Source: an uncultured Verrucomicrobiota bacterium
GTDB taxonomy: Bacteria; Verrucomicrobiota; Verrucomicrobiia; Opitutales; Seribacteraceae
Direction of reading: 5' to 3'
Assembly: GCA_902612125.1 (NCBI GenBank)
Contig: CACMBV010000008.1
Span: 25,090 to 89,089 of the forward strand
DNA: 64,000 nt
The stretch's first letter is position 1, and each line of letters starts with the position of its first letter. The notes under the pieces were generated by a model. That model was not told the origin of the DNA. It searched no databases and saw nothing but the letters and a program-made list of their open reading frames with translations. Both the position numbers and the translations under genes were made by a program. Below are positions 1-8,051 of this stretch, piece by piece.

Positions 1-90
1 TTTACCTTTCGGAAAACAATTAGCAATGAGTAAATTTCCTAACTTTCGAAAGGAAAATATTCCTAAAATGAAATCAGTCGAAAAGCGATT

Positions 91-1596
91 TCAGGCAAGA
101 ACCTGCTTGATTACATGTCCGTGAACATTGGTAAGTCTTCGCTCAAGACCGTTGTGATAAAAACTCAACCTTTCATGATCCAATCCCATCAGGTGTAAAA
201 TGGTGGCGTTGAAATCATAGACTGTAGATTTTCCGGAAACACTCTTAAATCCGAAATTATCACTTTCTCCGTAGCTGTATCCTTTCTTTACCCCAGCACC
301 GGCTAGAAAACAGGTAAAAGCGTCGGGGTTATGGTCCCGTCCTGTCCCGTTGCCCTGTAAAAAGGGCATCCTTCCAAATTCAGTGCACCAGACGACCAAA
401 GTATCTTCCAACAAGCCACGGTTCTTTAAATCTTGTATTAGCCCTGCGGTTGGCTGATCCATAATCTCAGCCTGCATTGCATGGGTTTTGTCAATATTAC
501 TGTGGGAATCCCAGTTAGTGATGCCGTTTCCTCCGGATGGGTCACTGCCGTTGAAAAGCTGAACCACCCGAACACCTTTCTCAATCAGACGTCGGGCTAA
601 AATACAGTTCTTGGCGTACTCTTTTTTCAGCTCAGTTCCCGTCTCGACTCCGTATAATTTTTTAACGGAATAAGGTTCATTGGATATGTCCATGACATCC
701 GGGATGGAAGTTTGCATCTTGCCTGCGAGTTCATAACTGGCAATTCGGGCAGCCAAATTGGCGTCACCGGGATAGCGTTGCAAGTGCTTTCCGTTTAGCC
801 TTTCGAGTAAACCAATCGTTGAACGATCATCCGCTTGCGAATAGGAATCTGGTCTTTTTAAATTAGCGGGTGGACTTTTAGCACTAAAATCCGTTCCTTG
901 GAAAGCGGCAGGCAAAAAGCCATTTCCAAAATTATTTTTCCCCGAGCGGGCAAGTCCACGTGGATCATTAATCGCAACAAAGGCGGGGAGTTCTTCATTT
1001 TCAGAACCCAAAGCATAGGTAACCCAGGCACCAAAAGAGGGAAACCCTTCCATGGTAAATCCAGTGTTTAAAAAGTTTTCACCCTGAGGATGAGCACTTG
1101 TTTGAGTATGAAGTGCATGAAGAAAGCAAAAATCATCAGCCATTTCACCCAGATTCGGCACAAGGTCTGAAATCATTTTACCGGACTTACCTCTGGGCTT
1201 GAATTCCCAGAAGGGTTTGGCGATGTTACCTGATGGTCCCTCGAATGTGACCGCAGGAATGCCGGGAGGTTTCTGCCCATGGTATTTGGTAAGATCAGGT
1301 TTATAGTCAAAAGTGTCCACATGACTGACGGCTCCCGGACAGAAAATCACCAAGACCTGTTTGGCCGGTGGATTAAAATGCGCATCACGGGGAGCGTAAG
1401 GATTGTCTGGATCAATGGCAGGGCGAACAGGAGACTTTCCCGTAAAACTGGTTGGGTCGGAAGCACCAAGCAATCCATCCTTGGACAAGAGTTGGGCAAG
1501 CCCGAGTGCCCCGATTGAAAACCCCGAGTTTTTCATAAATGAACGGCGATTCAAAAGAGAGTGACCAATTGGCGATAAATGTTCTTCTGGGATCAT
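91..1596 (-). CDS. DUF1501 family protein with Tat signal
   Basis: A 501-residue protein of the DUF1501 family, which is sulfatase/alkaline-phosphatase-like in fold and abundant in Planctomycetes and Verrucomicrobia. The N-terminus carries a twin-arginine motif, NRRSFMK at residues 16-22, followed by a hydrophobic stretch, so export in folded form by Tat is expected. Family-typical segments are visible, including the NWDSH region and the C-terminal EFGRMPF and GRDHNP motifs. The gene lies 18 bp downstream of the cytochrome-type partner and is surely co-transcribed with it; this two-gene pairing is the usual one for the family. The substrate is unknown; in related genomes such pairs are linked to polysaccharide or extracellular matter degradation, which is only an inference here. 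The 90 bases between its stop and the window edge hold a weak 6-bp inverted repeat but nothing firmer. Confidence 0.9.
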   Translation of the reverse strand: MIPEEHLSPIGHSLLNRRSFMKNSGFSIGALGLAQLLSKDGLLGASDPTSFTGKSPVRPAIDPDNPYAPRDAHFNPPAKQVLVIFCPGAVSHVDTFDYKPDLTKYHGQKPPGIPAVTFEGPSGNIAKPFWEFKPRGKSGKMISDLVPNLGEMADDFCFLHALHTQTSAHPQGENFLNTGFTMEGFPSFGAWVTYALGSENEELPAFVAINDPRGLARSGKNNFGNGFLPAAFQGTDFSAKSPPANLKRPDSYSQADDRSTIGLLERLNGKHLQRYPGDANLAARIASYELAGKMQTSIPDVMDISNEPYSVKKLYGVETGTELKKEYAKNCILARRLIEKGVRVVQLFNGSDPSGGNGITNWDSHSNIDKTHAMQAEIMDQPTAGLIQDLKNRGLLEDTLVVWCTEFGRMPFLQGNGTGRDHNPDAFTCFLAGAGVKKGYSYGESDNFGFKSVSGKSTVYDFNATILHLMGLDHERLSFYHNGLERRLTNVHGHVIKQVLA

Positions 1597-1614
1597 AAAG
1601 AGGAAAGATTAAGA

Positions 1615-4365
1615 TTAGGGCAGAAAAGCAAATTCGTTTGAATTTATAAGTGATCGGCAGACGATTTCCAAACCGCGGTCGTTGGCGACATTAATCGCAA
1701 GAGAAAGTTCGGAAGCGTCAGGCGGGCGACCAAAAAGTAATTCAAAACAACGAATGACTGCATCTTCCATTTTTCCATTGACATTTTTTTTCGCCCGCAT
1801 GGCAAGATGCTTTGACTGGTCGACCACAAATTCGCTGTTCATTAAATTAAGTGCCTGAAGGGGTGTGGTCGAGACGGGGCGCTTATCTCTTACCTGTCCA
1901 CAATCCGGAAAATCAAAGGCAGTGAAAATACGGTCATCCACCCGTCTCATGCGCTCCTGATAAATCATACGCCGCCATGTTTCCGGCCCATAATTGTTAA
2001 CCACCTCCCATTGGGCATAGGTTTTTTTCACATTGTGAATCCGGTAACTGCGGCCACCCAATCTGGGATTCAATTTTCCGGAAGCAAGAAGAATTCCATC
2101 ACGGATTACCTCTGCTTCAACACGTCTGGGAGGGAAACGCCAAAGTAGGGTGGAAGAAGCATCTTTTTCCATCCCAACTGATGTCGGTTCGCTTGACCTT
2201 TTAAAGGCATCGGAGGTCACCAATAAACGGATCAGTTCTTTCATCGACCATGGGATCCCCTCTGGCCTGGAGGGTTGTGCGAATTCCAGGGCTAACCAAT
2301 CCAGTAATTCAGGATGACTCGGTTTGGCACCGGCTCGTCCAAAATCGCTTCCGGTAGTGACTATTCCGGAGCCGAAAACATGTTGCCAAATACGGTTTGC
2401 CATGACCCGAGCAGTCAGTGGATTCTCATCACCAACCACCCATTCGGCAAATCGTGAGCGACGGGAACGACCACTTTCTTTCGAATCCATGCCTAACTCA
2501 CCCTGAAGAATTTTAGGAGCTCCTGGAACAACCAGATCACGGGGATTTTCAGGACTTCCGCGATGCAAGACATAGGTCATTTTGGGATCAATAAAACTGC
2601 CCACAAAACTTGGTCGTGGCCCTTCCTCTGCAAGGCGATAAGTTAGATGATTAATTTCCTGTACTGAATCTGAAACCACCTTATCCTCCTCGGCAAGTTT
2701 CCGGAAGTCATGAATTGATGCGATTTGTTTCCATTCACCATCGGACATCTTCACTGATACTAAAAATTCATCAAAATTAAACTTGTTCTTATGCTCAAGA
2801 TAATCAGTTTCCAGATAATATTCGCGGTTTGTGCTGATCCGGAGTCTTCCTACCGTGACGGGTTTTGTAAAAGTTAACTCAAGCCAGGGATTTTGTTTTT
2901 TCTGGTTATTATAACTAGCCTGCCAACGCTGAGTGCCAAACTTTCCATCATTTACCCTGTCGATGGGAAAACGATCACCCTGTTGGCTAAAAGCAGCTTC
3001 TGTATGTGCCCGAGTACCGTGAGATTTATGAGCCCAATTCACATCTTCCGATGGTTTTCCAAATACTTCAACTTCATCCAGCCCCACATAACCAGACCAA
3101 AAATTTAACCGCATTGCACTTACCTCAACAGGCTTCCAATGCACTTCTTTATACCCTCCCCAGTCTTCTTCCCATACCTCCGTTTGTGAACGGATTTTGG
3201 ATCTGTTCATGGCGATTTGCTTCCATAGATCTTTGGCCTTTTTTTTGCGAGGATGATTTATATCGAATTCCGGAAAACGGCTTCCGAATTCAATATCCTC
3301 AAAAACTGCGGACATGGAATAATAGTCCTGAATCGAGATTGGGTCGAACTTGTGATTGTGACAACGGGCACAACTCATAGTCACCCCCATCATTGAAGCA
3401 CCCACGGTTTGCATAATTTCGTCCATACGGTCGGCCCGTGCTTGACGCTTGGCGGATGGCTCCTGTCCGACGGTTGCAGCTGGGACATGCGGGCCCGCTA
3501 CCAAAAATCCAAGAGCTTCACCTACCCCCAACCCATCCCCGGCAATTTGCTCGCGGACAAACTGGTCATAGGGAATATCCTGATTGAAACTTCGAATCAC
3601 ATAATCCCGGTAAGTCCAGGCCAACTTGCGGTAGAGATTCGATTCAGATCCGTTGGTTTCTGCCCACCTGATCACATCCAGCCAATGCTGAGCCCACCGT
3701 TCCCCGAAATGAGGGGAAGAAAGCAATTCATCGACCAGATCATTGTAGGAGTTGTGAGGGTCAGATTTGTAATCCAGAAGAAACTTCTTTACCCGGTCCG
3801 CTTTGGGTGGAAGACCAGTGAGCACTATCGACGCTCGACGAATTAAAGATAACGGGTCGGCAGTATTATTTACAGGTATTTCCTCTTTGACTAACCGATC
3901 TTCCAGAAAGGAATCGACTGGATTTGGTTCAGCCAAAGGAATATCAGGTCTTTTAACGGGAAGAAAAGCCCAGTGATCAGTTCCTTCCTCAATTTTATCA
4001 TTCATTTGTCCAGGCCAATCAGCACCCTGGGCAATCCATTCCTTGATGATTTCAATTTCATCTTCAAAGAGAGGACCTCCTTTGGGCGGCATGCTTATCT
4101 CCGGGTCGTCACTGTTGAGAACTTCCATCATGTAACTTTTCTCGGGGATACCCGGAATCACGGCGGCCATTCCAGTATCTCCACCCTTAAGAAGATGGAC
4201 TCGACGATCCACCCGGAAGCCGGATTTTTGTTTTTCAGGGCCATGACAGTCAATGCAGTAATCCTGCAAAAGTGGGTATACATCTTCTTCAAAATCTATG
4301 CTTCCAAAAGCGACAAGGGGTAAAACAATGGAAGAAATTAATGAAAGGGTATGTGAAGGACTCAT
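1615..4365 (-). CDS. Planctomycete-type cytochrome c protein (PSCyt1-DUF1549-DUF1553)
   Basis: A 916-residue exported protein. A hydrophobic signal segment (residues 5-21) is followed by a PSCyt1 heme-binding domain with the CxxCH motif CIDCH at residues 37-41. Next comes DUF1549/PSCyt2 (about 130-370), with its own conserved CARCHNHKFDP motif near residue 332, and then DUF1553/PSD1 (about 650-910). Between the two DUF domains, around residues 415-600, is a stretch with F5/8 type C (discoidin) character (VEVFGK, WQASYNNQ, WLELTFTKPV, GRLRIS), which could bind sugar polymers. It is the first gene of the two-gene unit with the DUF1501 protein. The family is known from PVC bacteria; the reaction is not established. 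The signal peptide places it outside the cytoplasmic membrane. Confidence 0.92.
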   Translation of the reverse strand: MSPSHTLSLISSIVLPLVAFGSIDFEEDVYPLLQDYCIDCHGPEKQKSGFRVDRRVHLLKGGDTGMAAVIPGIPEKSYMMEVLNSDDPEISMPPKGGPLFEDEIEIIKEWIAQGADWPGQMNDKIEEGTDHWAFLPVKRPDIPLAEPNPVDSFLEDRLVKEEIPVNNTADPLSLIRRASIVLTGLPPKADRVKKFLLDYKSDPHNSYNDLVDELLSSPHFGERWAQHWLDVIRWAETNGSESNLYRKLAWTYRDYVIRSFNQDIPYDQFVREQIAGDGLGVGEALGFLVAGPHVPAATVGQEPSAKRQARADRMDEIMQTVGASMMGVTMSCARCHNHKFDPISIQDYYSMSAVFEDIEFGSRFPEFDINHPRKKKAKDLWKQIAMNRSKIRSQTEVWEEDWGGYKEVHWKPVEVSAMRLNFWSGYVGLDEVEVFGKPSEDVNWAHKSHGTRAHTEAAFSQQGDRFPIDRVNDGKFGTQRWQASYNNQKKQNPWLELTFTKPVTVGRLRISTNREYYLETDYLEHKNKFNFDEFLVSVKMSDGEWKQIASIHDFRKLAEEDKVVSDSVQEINHLTYRLAEEGPRPSFVGSFIDPKMTYVLHRGSPENPRDLVVPGAPKILQGELGMDSKESGRSRRSRFAEWVVGDENPLTARVMANRIWQHVFGSGIVTTGSDFGRAGAKPSHPELLDWLALEFAQPSRPEGIPWSMKELIRLLVTSDAFKRSSEPTSVGMEKDASSTLLWRFPPRRVEAEVIRDGILLASGKLNPRLGGRSYRIHNVKKTYAQWEVVNNYGPETWRRMIYQERMRRVDDRIFTAFDFPDCGQVRDKRPVSTTPLQALNLMNSEFVVDQSKHLAMRAKKNVNGKMEDAVIRCFELLFGRPPDASELSLAINVANDRGLEIVCRSLINSNEFAFLP

Positions 4366-4715
4366 GAGATGAAATACATTCTAGACTTTTCTTTCCGTTT
4401 TAAAAGTTTTATTCAGTGAATTTTAAGTAATTATCTGTAAAGACATAATCATTTATATAATCTTTTTTGCTTTCTAGTCTAATAATTGGAGACCGTTATG
4501 CCGGAAGATCATTTTATCGGGAAGTTTTAATACCTCGAGGATTAACAAATTCATTTATATTCCTTAAGATTTAAATTTAAAGCACTCTTCTTGTCATCAA
4601 TTTGCTGAAGCCTTGCTTTGGTTCAAACGAAGGTTGAGTGGAAATTACTTCCATTCCATTGGCTAAAAAAACTTCCTATGTTCATAAACGACAGATTAGA
4701 GAAAATCCCATGCAG
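4366..4715. other. Intergenic region upstream of cytochrome/DUF1501 operon
   Basis: A 350-base AT-rich gap between the cysS stop and the start of the cytochrome-type gene, both on the minus strand. It should hold the promoter of the cytochrome/DUF1501 unit, but I see no convincing -35/-10 pair. The one notable element is the palindrome CCTCGAGG at 4533-4540, flanked by TTAATA and ATTAA, giving a nearly symmetric 19-base site (4527-4545) that could be an operator. No gene is supported here. Confidence 0.4.
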
Positions 4716-6131
4716 TTAATCGGACTTGCAAAGCTCGAAAGCTTGTTTGCCGTCCTTAATCAACCAGCCCTGTTTTAAAAGTTCATCCCGCAACTGGTCG
4801 GCCACTGCCCAATTTTTTTCAACCTTGGCTTGCCATCTCTTTTGGGCAAGTTCCTGGATATCGGATGGGACTTCAATAGGTTCTTCCTTCTTTACCTGAA
4901 CAATCAGCCCAAAAGCATCAAGGCATGATTGAAATCCTTCATGCACCGAGATTATTTTACTCCTTTGGCCTTTAAATTCTCCCCGATTCCAAGCATCCGT
5001 CAGTTCGCGAACCAGACGAAACAATCTGCCAAGTGCCTCAGGCGTATTTAGATCTTCAAGCAGGGCTTCCTGAACCGCATAGAAGGGCCCAAATTTACAC
5101 TTCAATGGAGAGCATGCTGCGTATTCAAATTCAAATTTGGAAGCAAAGTCAGTGAGCTTCGAAATGGCTTTTTGGGCTGCTCCCAAAGAATCAAAGGTGA
5201 AATTCAAAGGTTGGCGGAAGTTACCCGAAAGTAAAAGATAACGGATTTCCTGGGGTTGGTAACCCCTATCTGCAAGATCTGATAAGGTATAAAGATTACC
5301 CAGAGATTTACTCATCTTTTGACCCTCCACCATCAGATGGGCAATATGAAACCAATGGTGGGCAAAAGTCTTGCCGGTTACGCTCTCACTTTGAGCAATT
5401 TCGTTCTCGTGGTGAGGAAAAATCAAATCGACTCCACCAGAATGAAGGTCAAAAGACTCTCCCAGATACTTCATGCTCATGGCACTACATTCAATATGCC
5501 AACCCGGACGGCCTTGACCCCAAGGAGAATCCCAAAAATTTTCGCCGTCCTCAATTTTACGAGCCTTCCACAAGGCAAAATCTGCAGCTGAATCGCGGTC
5601 GTATTCATCCGATGACTCGCGGAAAGTTTCCGATGTGGTAATTTCCCGATCAGCCAATCTCGAGAGTCGACCATATTCAGCAAAAGCCTCCACCCGGAAG
5701 TAAACGGACCCGTCCTTTGTTTGATAAGCCTTATCTTTTTCAATTAATCGTTCGATCAAACCTATTTGCTCAGGTATGTGTCTTACGGCTGAGGGCTCTT
5801 TATGGGGAATCATTAAGTTGAGCAATTCGCAATCATTTTGAAAGCGGGCAGTCCAAATGGCAGTGAAATCCTGAAGCCTGATTCCCTCTTCCTGTGACCG
5901 ACGAATTGTTTTGTCGTCCACATCCGTGAGATTTCTGACATGGAAAGTCTTTATTCCTGATGTTTCCATGACCCTTCGGAAAACATCCTGCATCACAAAT
6001 GTTCTAAAATTCCCGATGTGAGCCGGACCGTAGACAGTTGGTCCGCACGCATAAAAACGAACCGATTCTCCATCCATAGGAGATACATCCTGTACTTTTC
6101 GAGTCAGGGTATCATAGAGTTTTAAAACCAT
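4716..6131 (-). CDS. cysS: Cysteinyl-tRNA synthetase
   Basis: A 471-residue class I aminoacyl-tRNA synthetase charging tRNA-Cys in the cytoplasm. The HIGN signature is at residues 38-41 and KMSKS at 272-276. Cys29 in the ACGPTVY motif and the later HHENE segment match the zinc site that selects cysteine. The length is normal for the family and the C-terminal anticodon-binding portion is intact. It lies 5 bp downstream of the EboB-like TatD gene and is the last gene of a minus-strand operon. No T-box is expected at this internal position and none is visible. Confidence 0.97.
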   Translation of the reverse strand: MVLKLYDTLTRKVQDVSPMDGESVRFYACGPTVYGPAHIGNFRTFVMQDVFRRVMETSGIKTFHVRNLTDVDDKTIRRSQEEGIRLQDFTAIWTARFQNDCELLNLMIPHKEPSAVRHIPEQIGLIERLIEKDKAYQTKDGSVYFRVEAFAEYGRLSRLADREITTSETFRESSDEYDRDSAADFALWKARKIEDGENFWDSPWGQGRPGWHIECSAMSMKYLGESFDLHSGGVDLIFPHHENEIAQSESVTGKTFAHHWFHIAHLMVEGQKMSKSLGNLYTLSDLADRGYQPQEIRYLLLSGNFRQPLNFTFDSLGAAQKAISKLTDFASKFEFEYAACSPLKCKFGPFYAVQEALLEDLNTPEALGRLFRLVRELTDAWNRGEFKGQRSKIISVHEGFQSCLDAFGLIVQVKKEEPIEVPSDIQELAQKRWQAKVEKNWAVADQLRDELLKQGWLIKDGKQAFELCKSD

Positions 6132-6136
6132 CTTCG

Positions 6137-6958
6137 CTATTCTTCGTAAATAGTTATTGGCTTAATGTCCCATTTGGGATTTTGTCCAAGAAAACGACAG
6201 GGATTATTGTGATAAATTTCCACCGCCTCCTGCAAACTGTGTCCTCTTCTGCGAAACTCGACTATTGATTCCTGCAGGGTGAAAGGGTCACTTGGACCCC
6301 AGTCGGCGGAGGAATTTACCAGCAACCGTTCCCTCGGATATTTCTCCAAAATGTCAACCGCCCGGCGTGGACTGCATTTTGTGACTGGATAAAGCGTCAT
6401 CCCAGCCCAGTAACCGGCGTTAAGGACTGATCCGATCGTCTGCTCCTCCACATGATCGATCCAAATTTTGTCAGGGTTTACCTCCATTCCCGCCAAGACT
6501 TCGAGAACTGTTTTAGTACCATGAGCCTTGTCCGAAAGATGGGGCGTGTGGATCAAAACCAACTGGTCATGCTTCATTGCCAAATCCACATGTGCCTCGA
6601 GAGATTCGATTTCATTGGGCGTGGATTTATGCAGACCGGTCTCCCCAACGCCAAGGCAGGTGGGCTTCTCCAAAAATTCTGGCATCTGTTGCAAAACCTC
6701 ATCAGTGAGTTCTTTGTTTTCGGCTTCCTTGGGATTCACGGCCACCCAACAATAATGCCGTATGCCAAACTCTGCTGCACGGGTTGGTTCGAATTCGGAA
6801 ATCTGGGCAAAATAATCGATAAAGGTTTCAGGGTGACGCCGGTCAAAACCGGCCCAAAAAGCAGGCTCGCAAACCGCTACGACTCCGGACATAGCCATGC
6901 GCTCATAGTCTTGGGCAGTCCTCGCTATGGCATGATAATGTGGTTGAATGATTTGCAT
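6137..6958 (-). CDS. TatD family metal-dependent hydrolase, EboB-like
   Basis: A 273-residue TIM-barrel amidohydrolase of the TatD family. Metal ligands are visible: the HxH pair H7/H9, E106 in GVGETGLHK, H137 in LIHTPH, H169 in WIDHVEEQ and D219 in NSSADWG. The segments GVVAVCEPAFW, EFGIRHYC, NPKEA and NSSADWG resemble the EboB branch (from ebo gene clusters of algae, cyanobacteria and Bacteroidetes) more than classical DNase-type TatD. The other ebo genes (eboA, eboC prenyltransferase, eboD, eboE) are not in this window, so this is an orphan member. It is preceded by a small unknown gene (11 bp gap) and followed at 5 bp by cysS. The substrate is unknown; the EboB assignment rests on remembered family motifs. 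Confidence 0.8.
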   Translation of the reverse strand: MQIIQPHYHAIARTAQDYERMAMSGVVAVCEPAFWAGFDRRHPETFIDYFAQISEFEPTRAAEFGIRHYCWVAVNPKEAENKELTDEVLQQMPEFLEKPTCLGVGETGLHKSTPNEIESLEAHVDLAMKHDQLVLIHTPHLSDKAHGTKTVLEVLAGMEVNPDKIWIDHVEEQTIGSVLNAGYWAGMTLYPVTKCSPRRAVDILEKYPRERLLVNSSADWGPSDPFTLQESIVEFRRRGHSLQEAVEIYHNNPCRFLGQNPKWDIKPITIYEE

Positions 6959-6969
6959 AAAAGAAAAGG

Positions 6970-7206
6970 TTAAGAAATTTTAGCAAAATGATCCAGCAAT
7001 TGCTCTGCTCGGTTAGCATCTGGATGATCCGGTTGGGCAAGAATTTCCATGGCTTTGAGCAATGAATCCTTTTTGGATTCATTTTCGGCTTTCGAACCAT
7101 CTCTTTTTACCGCCTCATCATATCGGTCAAGCATTGCTGCGACTTCCAGTAAATCACGACGGGCTTCCAAGTAATAAGTGTCCAAGGTATTTTGAGGATT
7201 TAACAT
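6970..7206 (-). CDS. Small conserved-type protein upstream of TatD hydrolase
   Basis: A 78-residue protein counted from the ATG at 7206; the frame is open to a TTG at 7227 (85 residues), but the ATG start gives a more natural N-terminus (MLNPQNTLDTYYLEARRD). It is highly charged and predicted all-helical, with no signal peptide or membrane segment. I do not recognise the family. It lies between an NTF2-like gene and the TatD hydrolase with short gaps on both sides, so it is probably translated from the same mRNA and may be a partner of the hydrolase. Confidence 0.6.
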   Translation of the reverse strand: MLNPQNTLDTYYLEARRDLLEVAAMLDRYDEAVKRDGSKAENESKKDSLLKAMEILAQPDHPDANRAEQLLDHFAKIS

Positions 7207-7239
7207 AGATAAGAAAGCGAAACGCAAAGGGTAAATTTT

Positions 7240-7614
7240 TCAAGCAGGAATCAACGAGGAGTGATGATGCTTTATTTTATGAGCCGTTTCGACTTTAACA
7301 ACATAAGTGAATCTGGCCGGATGTCGAATCTCCTCTCCCTTTTCCCGGTAAAAAAATTCGTAGAGACCTGTGCTTATATATAGATTGTTACTGAATGTTT
7401 GATAAGCGATTGAAGTAGAATTTAGGCAAACACCGGCTCCTTCTCTTGCCAGAAATCCGAAAAAATAATCACGGATACCTTCCGGAGTTTTGATTGGTTG
7501 TGCCTGAAAAGTGGCAAACAGGGTTGCATCCTCCGCATAACAATGCAAAAGAGATTCCAAATTTCCTGCATTTAATTCTTTGCTCCATAATTCTGGTTGT
7601 AAATAGGAATTCAT
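7240..7614 (-). CDS. NTF2/SnoaL-like fold protein
   Basis: A 124-residue protein from the ATG at 7614. The frame extends upstream to 7698, but that part would overlap the preceding ArsC-like gene and reads as non-coding. The pattern (helical WSKELNAGNLESLLHCYAEDATL, then GIRDYFFGFL and several beta strands ending in ARFTYVVK) is typical of the small alpha-plus-beta barrel NTF2-like superfamily, including the SnoaL and CaMKII-association groups. Such proteins bind or isomerise small molecules or act as association domains. No catalytic residues can be assigned. It lies 13 bp after the ArsC-like gene in the same operon. Confidence 0.7.
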   Translation of the reverse strand: MNSYLQPELWSKELNAGNLESLLHCYAEDATLFATFQAQPIKTPEGIRDYFFGFLAREGAGVCLNSTSIAYQTFSNNLYISTGLYEFFYREKGEEIRHPARFTYVVKVETAHKIKHHHSSLIPA

Positions 7615-7627
7615 AAGTCGAACTGAG

Positions 7628-7981
7628 TTATTTAGAAAATGCCTCTTGCCAAAGCTCGCGATTATATCCCTGAAGAAGAACGGATTCACCGACAACAAAA
7701 GGACGCCTAATCAAATTTCCCTGCTTGGATAACAAATCAATTTTCTGCTTGTTTGAAAGGTTGGGTAATGTAGCCTTCAATTCAGGCTTGCGGTAGTCTT
7801 TACTCGAAGTATTGAATAGCTTTTTTATATTTCCATGATGTGAAGCAAGCATATCGTTCAATTCTTTTTTTGTGGGAGGAGTCTCACGAATTGAAATAGA
7901 CTTATAAGAAATCTTTTTTTCATCGAGCCAGCGGGTAGCCTTTCGGCAAGATTCACATTTTTCGTAAAGATAAAGTTTCAT
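7628..7981 (-). CDS. ArsC/Spx family thioredoxin-fold protein
   Basis: A 117-residue protein with the ArsC/Spx fold: an N-terminal thioredoxin-like strand with CESC at residues 9-12 (CxxC), then the helical insert and the conserved RPFVVGESVLLQGYNRE segment near the C-terminus. It falls in the YffB/Spx-like branch, whose members are reductases or RNA polymerase-binding regulators; which applies here cannot be told from sequence. No ars genes are nearby, so arsenate reduction should not be assumed. It is the first gene of the operon running to cysS and is divergent from the M16 protease gene. Confidence 0.85.
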   Translation of the reverse strand: MKLYLYEKCESCRKATRWLDEKKISYKSISIRETPPTKKELNDMLASHHGNIKKLFNTSSKDYRKPELKATLPNLSNKQKIDLLSKQGNLIRRPFVVGESVLLQGYNRELWQEAFSK

Positions 7982-8051
7982 TTTCGGTGTTTGACGATAG
8001 AATCAGATTTAATATCTAGTTACCCAGTCATTTGACAACTCTCTTCGACCC

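Noticed and set aside
3006..3846. Plus-strand ORFs of up to 145 residues inside the cytochrome gene
   Set aside because: They are antisense shadows of a well-supported coding frame with no family features of their own.
7628..7981. Arsenate reductase function for the ArsC-like protein
   Set aside because: No other ars genes nearby and the sequence fits the general ArsC/Spx fold group; a specific function cannot be claimed.
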